A DNA stretch of 21,391 nucleotides from JBOHER01 sp050701115 (GTDB lineage: Bacteria; Actinomycetota; Actinomycetes; Mycobacteriales; Pseudonocardiaceae), in contig JBOHER010000139.1 in the NCBI GenBank assembly GCA_050701115.1, positions 1 through 21,391 of the forward strand, given 5' to 3'. Position numbers and translations under genes: made by a program. Positions 18,568 through 21,391 of the stretch are shown here, piece after piece. Numbering within the stretch: position 1 is the first letter of the stretch; each line of letters starts with the position of its first letter. Below the pieces are notes generated by a model that did no database searches, was not told the origin of the DNA, and saw only the letters and a list, made by a program, of their open reading frames with translations.

Positions 18568-19356
18568 TCACCGGGCCTCCCGCTGCGTCTCGGCCAGCCA
18601 GGTCTCGGGATCTGCCGCCTTCTTGGCATACATCTCGGCGACCTCCTGGTGCGGCAAGATCAGGAAGCGCTCGGCGACGATGCCGCGCAACGTCGCCTCG
18701 GCCACTTCGTCCGGCTCGAGGATCGGGGCAAAGCTGGCGACGGTTCGCGCCGCGGGATGGCCCGCGGCGACACCGGGCATCAGCAGCTCTGTCCGTACCC
18801 CAAGCGGACAGAGCACGCTGACCCCGATGCCTGCCCGCCGGTAAGTCACGGCCAACCATTCCGCGAGCCCAACGGCGGCGTGTTTGGTCACCGAATACGG
18901 CGCGTCGCCCGGCAAGCCGAGCAGTCCTGCCGCGGACGCGGTGATCAGGAAATGTCCTTCACGGCGCACCGACATCGAAGGGATCACGGCCTGCGCGAGG
19001 TAGACATGCGCCAACACATTCACCGCCCAGGAACGCGCCCACAGTGTTTCGGCGGCATGCACGCCCATTCCGGTGGCGATGCCCGCGTTGGAACAGACGA
19101 CGTCGACAGCACCGTAGGCGCGCTCCGCCGCCGAGACCAGATTGCCGACCTGCACTGGGTCGCCCACGTCCGTACGGCACGCCATGGCATCAACGCCAAG
19201 GGGGCGTATCTTCCCTGCCACCTGTTCGGCCCTGGCTTCATCAATATCGGCGACGACAACCCCTCGCGGTTTTTCCCGCGCGAATCGACACGCTATGGCG
19301 GCACCAATTCCGTTACCCGCTCCGGTGACGATCACGGTTTTATCCTGCAGCTTCAT
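18568..19356 (-). CDS. Short-chain dehydrogenase/reductase, first gene of the synthase operon
   Basis: A 262-residue classical SDR. The cofactor-binding motif TGAGNGIG is at about residues 10-17, followed by VVVADID (an acidic end of beta2, favouring NAD), NAG (about 89), the catalytic Ser in ITASAAG and the YxxxK motif in PYSVTKHA. It reduces a carbonyl or oxidises an alcohol; here a tailoring step on the synthase product or its precursor is likely. The start ATG at 19356 (MKLQDKTVIVTG) is preferred over an upstream in-frame codon at 19389, because GGAGGAG lies just before it and SDRs begin close to the Rossmann strand. The synthase starts 33 nt after the stop, so they are co-transcribed. 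The C-terminus (about 225-262) is not diagnostic of a specific substrate. Confidence 0.93.
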   Translation of the reverse strand: MKLQDKTVIVTGAGNGIGAAIACRFAREKPRGVVVADIDEARAEQVAGKIRPLGVDAMACRTDVGDPVQVGNLVSAAERAYGAVDVVCSNAGIATGMGVHAAETLWARSWAVNVLAHVYLAQAVIPSMSVRREGHFLITASAAGLLGLPGDAPYSVTKHAAVGLAEWLAVTYRRAGIGVSVLCPLGVRTELLMPGVAAGHPAARTVASFAPILEPDEVAEATLRGIVAERFLILPHQEVAEMYAKKAADPETWLAETQREAR

Positions 19357-19390
19357 CGTGACTCCTCCGGACCAGGATCGAGGCAGCACA

Positions 19391-19441
19391 CGCCGGCAAG
19401 TACCGGCGCCCCGGAGCAGTTGTCAGTTATTTCCGGCGCCC
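19391..19441. repeat. Leader hairpin and direct repeats upstream of the SDR gene
   Basis: CGCCGG-caagta-CCGGCG (19391-19408) forms a perfect 6-bp stem with a 6-nt loop. The sequence CCGGCGCCC occurs twice, at 19403-19411 and 19433-19441, 30 bp apart (about three helical turns). Both lie in the leader between the predicted transcription start and the SDR ribosome site. They could be an operator pair or a leader structure. Confidence 0.35.
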
Positions 19442-19447
19442 GACGGA

Positions 19448-19476
19448 AAGTTAGGTCTCTATCACTCCAGCGTCAA
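19448..19476 (-). promoter_or_regulatory. Putative sigma70-type promoter of the synthase operon
   Basis: On the minus strand TTGACG (19476-19471) is followed by a 17-nt spacer and TAACTT (19453-19448). This is the best consensus match in the intergenic region and is oriented toward the SDR gene, with a leader of about 85 nt. The spacer and the edge of the -35 contain GCTGGAGTGATA, which also occurs at 4147-4136 in the mce promoter region. Confidence 0.6.
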
Positions 19477-19914
19477 GTTACGGATCAGCGTTCCACGCGA
19501 CTCGCACAGTTCTTGGCTCGAAACTTGTGCAGATCTGAGCACTCCTCAAGACGGTCGTCACGCGGCGCCCATGCCGGCTAGAGACGACAGACGGCGGGCG
19601 ACCCCATGGGCTCCCCCGCAGGATGCAGCGCGACTACACATCGGGAGGACGGCCCGTCCGAAGCACGTTTGTCCTGTGCCGCCAATCACATTCCTGCCAA
19701 GTGTAGGTGAATGACAAGTTCTCAAAGCCTCAGTGTGACTCTGCGGAGTGCGCCTTGCCTTGTCCCACTTACGTAGTTAGCTTGCTGTTTGGAGATAGCA
19801 CCTGAACGCACGCCCAAATGAGATTTCCTGGACTGGCCAGGCAGCGCGACAAGTCCTGCCAGGCGGGCCTCATTCATTCGACCTTCACCGCCGAAGGAAC
19901 GAAAGGATCACTTC
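19477..19914. other. Divergent intergenic region without a convincing gene
   Basis: This stretch separates the minus-strand synthase operon from the plus-strand secreted protein gene. Short open frames here have no ribosome site or recognisable sequence. Apart from the plus-strand promoter candidate at 19755-19783, it contains an imperfect GC-rich stem at about 19837-19866 in the leader of the downstream gene. Confidence 0.5.
19755..19783 (+). promoter_or_regulatory. Putative promoter of the DUF6801-type secreted protein
   Basis: TTGCCT (19755-19760), a 17-nt spacer and TAGCTT (19778-19783) fit a sigma70-type promoter, with a leader of about 125 nt to the GTG at 19915. Confidence 0.4.
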
Positions 19915-21096
19915 GTGAGTACCAAGAAACGTTCGAAAAAGCTCGCCGCGGTAATCGCGGCGAGCGGGTCCGCCGGGCTGATCGCGGCCACCCTCGCGGT
20001 GAGCGCGGGAATCAGCTCGGCTGATCCGGTGTCGTTGACGGTGAACTACACGTGCCCGTTCCCGATGATCGGCGACCAGGCCGTCAGCGTCGAGATCAAC
20101 TCGGACATGCCGGCCAGCATCCCCGTCGGGGAAGCCACCCCGCCATTCGATATTCACGCGATCTCGAACGCGGGCCAAGCGACCACGGAGGGACTCAACC
20201 TGGTCGGCGCCAAGACAATCGAGGGAGACGCGCTGGCCGACTCCACGGTGACCGCACCGGAGGCCACACTGGATGTGCAGGTGCCGACCGACATCCCGGT
20301 CCAGGACGTGCCACCCAACGGCAATGACCTGATCGTGGAGGCGTTCGGCGAGACCCCATCGTTGACCTTCAGCGAGCCCGGTACCGCGACGATCACCGTT
20401 GGCGACCTCCTGCTGACACTGACGCCGAGGAAGGCGGACGGTTCCGAAACCGGACTCGGCACCTTCGAGTCGCAATGCACCCAGGACGAAGGTCAGGACA
20501 ATGTCCTGCACACCTTCGAGATCACCGAAGGCGGCACCGACACCGGCGGCACCGACACCGGCGGCACCGACACCGGCGGCGGTGGCGGTGGCGGTGACCC
20601 CATCAAGCTGGTATACGACCTGAATGGCTCTTCCTACATCAAGGCGCCTGACGGTACGGTACCGCTCAGCGGCGACATCGACGTCAACTTCGATCTGGCG
20701 TCCGGCCAGTACACCTCCGACCTGATGCTGGACAAGACGCGCGGCGAGTTCATGATCTTCGGGTTCTTCCCGGCCAGTTCCGACATCGAGTTCGAGCAGG
20801 TGGGCCAGACAACGGGTACGTTCGACGGCTCCAACCTCACCTCGCATTCGGAGATGTACATCAAGCTGACCAGTGTCAGCGTCTACGGCTTCCCGATCGG
20901 CGGCGGTCCGGACTGCCGCACCGTTCGATGGCCCCTGCCGCTCACGGCAGGGGCCATCGAGTGCTATTCAGAACCGACCCAGGACGGTGTCCTCGGCCGC
21001 CGTTCGGTGCCGCTTATCGCCGATGGCGACCGTTTGTCGATTATATCGCACAGGTGTTCGATATTGTCGTTGGTTTTCGCTAGACTGAATATGTGA
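19915..21096 (+). CDS. Secreted DUF6801-type protein, C-terminus apparently replaced
   Basis: A 393-residue reading frame from GTG 19915 (GAAAGGA upstream). Residues 1-36 are a signal peptide (KKRSKKL, hydrophobic core, SSA|D). Residues about 38-204 match my recollection of the actinobacterial DUF6801 domain: YTCPFPMIGDQ at 45-55, LTLTPRKADGS and CTQDEGQD near 170-196. A Gly/Thr/Asp linker (205-228) contains three GGTDT repeats. Residues about 229-336 are a second beta-rich domain paralogous to the secreted protein at 3234-3980, up to the DCRT motif. From residue 337 (about 20923) similarity stops abruptly. The paralogue continues about 68 more residues there, whereas this frame runs through a perfect hairpin and AT-richer DNA to a stop overlapping the next gene's start. 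The last 57 residues are therefore probably not native. The function of the family is unknown; an envelope or extracellular location is clear. Confidence 0.8.
   Translation: MSTKKRSKKLAAVIAASGSAGLIAATLAVSAGISSADPVSLTVNYTCPFPMIGDQAVSVEINSDMPASIPVGEATPPFDIHAISNAGQATTEGLNLVGAKTIEGDALADSTVTAPEATLDVQVPTDIPVQDVPPNGNDLIVEAFGETPSLTFSEPGTATITVGDLLLTLTPRKADGSETGLGTFESQCTQDEGQDNVLHTFEITEGGTDTGGTDTGGTDTGGGGGGGDPIKLVYDLNGSSYIKAPDGTVPLSGDIDVNFDLASGQYTSDLMLDKTRGEFMIFGFFPASSDIEFEQVGQTTGTFDGSNLTSHSEMYIKLTSVSVYGFPIGGGPDCRTVRWPLPLTAGAIECYSEPTQDGVLGRRSVPLIADGDRLSIISHRCSILSLVFARLNM
20530..20574 (+). repeat. Three 15-bp tandem repeats in the interdomain linker
   Basis: The unit GGCGGCACCGACACC occurs three times in tandem, encoding GGTDT each time, followed by a polyglycine stretch. 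It is a flexible linker between the two domains and a likely site of length variation by slippage. Confidence 0.9.
20922..20963. terminator. Perfect long hairpin at the point where the secreted protein diverges
   Basis: CGATGGCCCCTGCCG (20926-20940), loop CTCA, and its exact reverse complement (20945-20959) give a perfect 15-bp GC-rich stem. A T-A pair and wobble pairs extend it to about 20922-20963. There is no T-run on either side. It could terminate transcription from either strand, or be the end of an inserted repetitive element. Confidence 0.6.
21046..21061. promoter_or_regulatory. Probable LexA/SOS box
   Basis: TCGCACAGGTGTTCGA matches the mycobacterial-type SOS box TCGAAC-N4-GTTCGA at 11 of 12 defined positions. 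It overlaps the expected -35 region of the downstream 13E12-like gene and lies directly next to a perfect minus-strand TATAAT (21045-21040). Several 13E12-repeat genes in Mycobacterium tuberculosis are known to carry LexA boxes. Confidence 0.6.
21081..21086 (+). promoter_or_regulatory. Putative -10 element giving a leaderless transcript
   Basis: TAGACT lies only 6 nt before the GTG start at 21093, and no Shine-Dalgarno sequence is present. Transcription would begin at or next to the start codon, as is common for leaderless actinobacterial genes. Confidence 0.5.
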
Positions 21097-21391
21097 CCAG
21101 CCCGGTAGCCGATATTGCGCCCTCGTCATTGGGCGAGGAGGACCTGATCGCTGCCCTGGCGAACTGCGAACGGGCCCGTCACCGGATCTACGCCGCCCAG
21201 TTGCGGATCATCGCCGAAGTGGACGGCCGGGGAATCGCCACCGAACGGGGCTGCGGCGAAGTGGCGGCCCTTGTCCGGCAGGTGCTGCACGTCAACCCGG
21301 GCGAGGCCCGGCGGCGGGTCGCCCACGCCCGGGCGCTGGTGGCCTCGTTCGCCCCGACCGGCGCGGCGCTCGACCCCGAACTGCCGCGGCT
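21093..21391 (+). CDS. DUF222 / 13E12-like (HNH endonuclease) protein, N-terminal part
   Basis: About 99 residues are visible from GTG 21093 and the frame is still open at the window edge. The sequence begins TSPVADIAPSSLGEEDLIAA and continues with a helical region: NCERARHRIYAAQLRIIAEVDGRG, then AALVRQVLHVNPGEARRRVAHAR. This is the N-terminal DUF222 domain found in REP13E12-type proteins, which usually end with an HNH nuclease domain (not visible here). These genes occur in many dispersed copies in mycobacteria and related actinomycetes and behave as repetitive elements. The start overlaps the TGA of the upstream frame. The SOS-box and leaderless promoter candidates upstream suggest DNA-damage control. 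Its position next to a truncated gene suggests that it arrived as a unit. Confidence 0.83.
   Translation, partial: MTSPVADIAPSSLGEEDLIAALANCERARHRIYAAQLRIIAEVDGRGIATERGCGEVAALVRQVLHVNPGEARRRVAHARALVASFAPTGAALDPELPR

Noticed and set aside
18536..18859. Upstream extension of the synthase frame
   Set aside because: It lies within the SDR gene in another frame. The ATG at 18535 has a strong GGAGGAAAG and begins the first barrel.
19818..20024. Short plus-strand ORF starting in the leader of the secreted protein
   Set aside because: No ribosome site; it runs out of frame into the signal-peptide coding region and has a Lys/Arg-rich random composition.
20530..20574. Tandem repeats as a CRISPR or integration array
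   Set aside because: The repeats are contiguous 15-bp units in frame with a Gly-rich linker and have no spacers.

Overview
The window is GC-rich actinobacterial DNA. An Mce/YrbE lipid-transport operon, ATGA/GTGA start-stop overlaps, GTG starts and a DUF222/13E12-type gene point to a Pseudonocardiales- or mycobacteria-like host. The genus is inferred, not proven. No rRNA, tRNA, CRISPR array or transposase was seen.

Layout. (1) Positions 1-3980, minus strand: a tightly overlapped operon of a secreted protein, YrbE-A, YrbE-B, Mce-A and a truncated Mce-B, with a good promoter candidate at 4059-4087. (2) Positions 4171-6282, minus strand: an SRPBCC-acyl-CoA/AMP ligase fusion, behind its own promoter-like element containing a palindrome. 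(3) Positions 6481-19356, minus strand: one long operon, in transcription order SDR reductase, a roughly 2250-residue iterative-type synthase (two nitronate-monooxygenase-like barrels, KS, AT, ACP, KR), an AT-DH protein with a PPTase-like tail, a discrete ACP, an alpha/beta hydrolase and a GT-B glycosyltransferase. A strong promoter candidate lies at 19448-19476. (4) Positions 19915-21096, plus strand: a divergent secreted DUF6801-type protein whose C-terminal domain is a paralogue of the secreted protein in region 1. It loses its expected C-terminus at about 20922. (5) Positions 20922-21391: a perfect hairpin, a near-consensus mycobacterial-type SOS box, and the start of a DUF222/HNH (13E12-like) gene.

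Working model (inference). The synthase resembles the PUFA/enediyne/secondary-lipid class of iterative PKS, with a PfaD-like enoyl reductase fused in front of the KS. It would make a reduced acyl chain; the hydrolase could release it, the ligase could activate it and the glycosyltransferase could add a sugar. The adjacent Mce system and the two related secreted proteins would handle the lipid in the envelope. The combination looks like a coupled system for making and trafficking a specialised glycolipid whose product cannot be named from sequence.

The synthase reading frame is interrupted by two compensating one-base indels, at about 16232 and about 14308. All domains are otherwise intact, so sequencing or assembly error is the first explanation to test.
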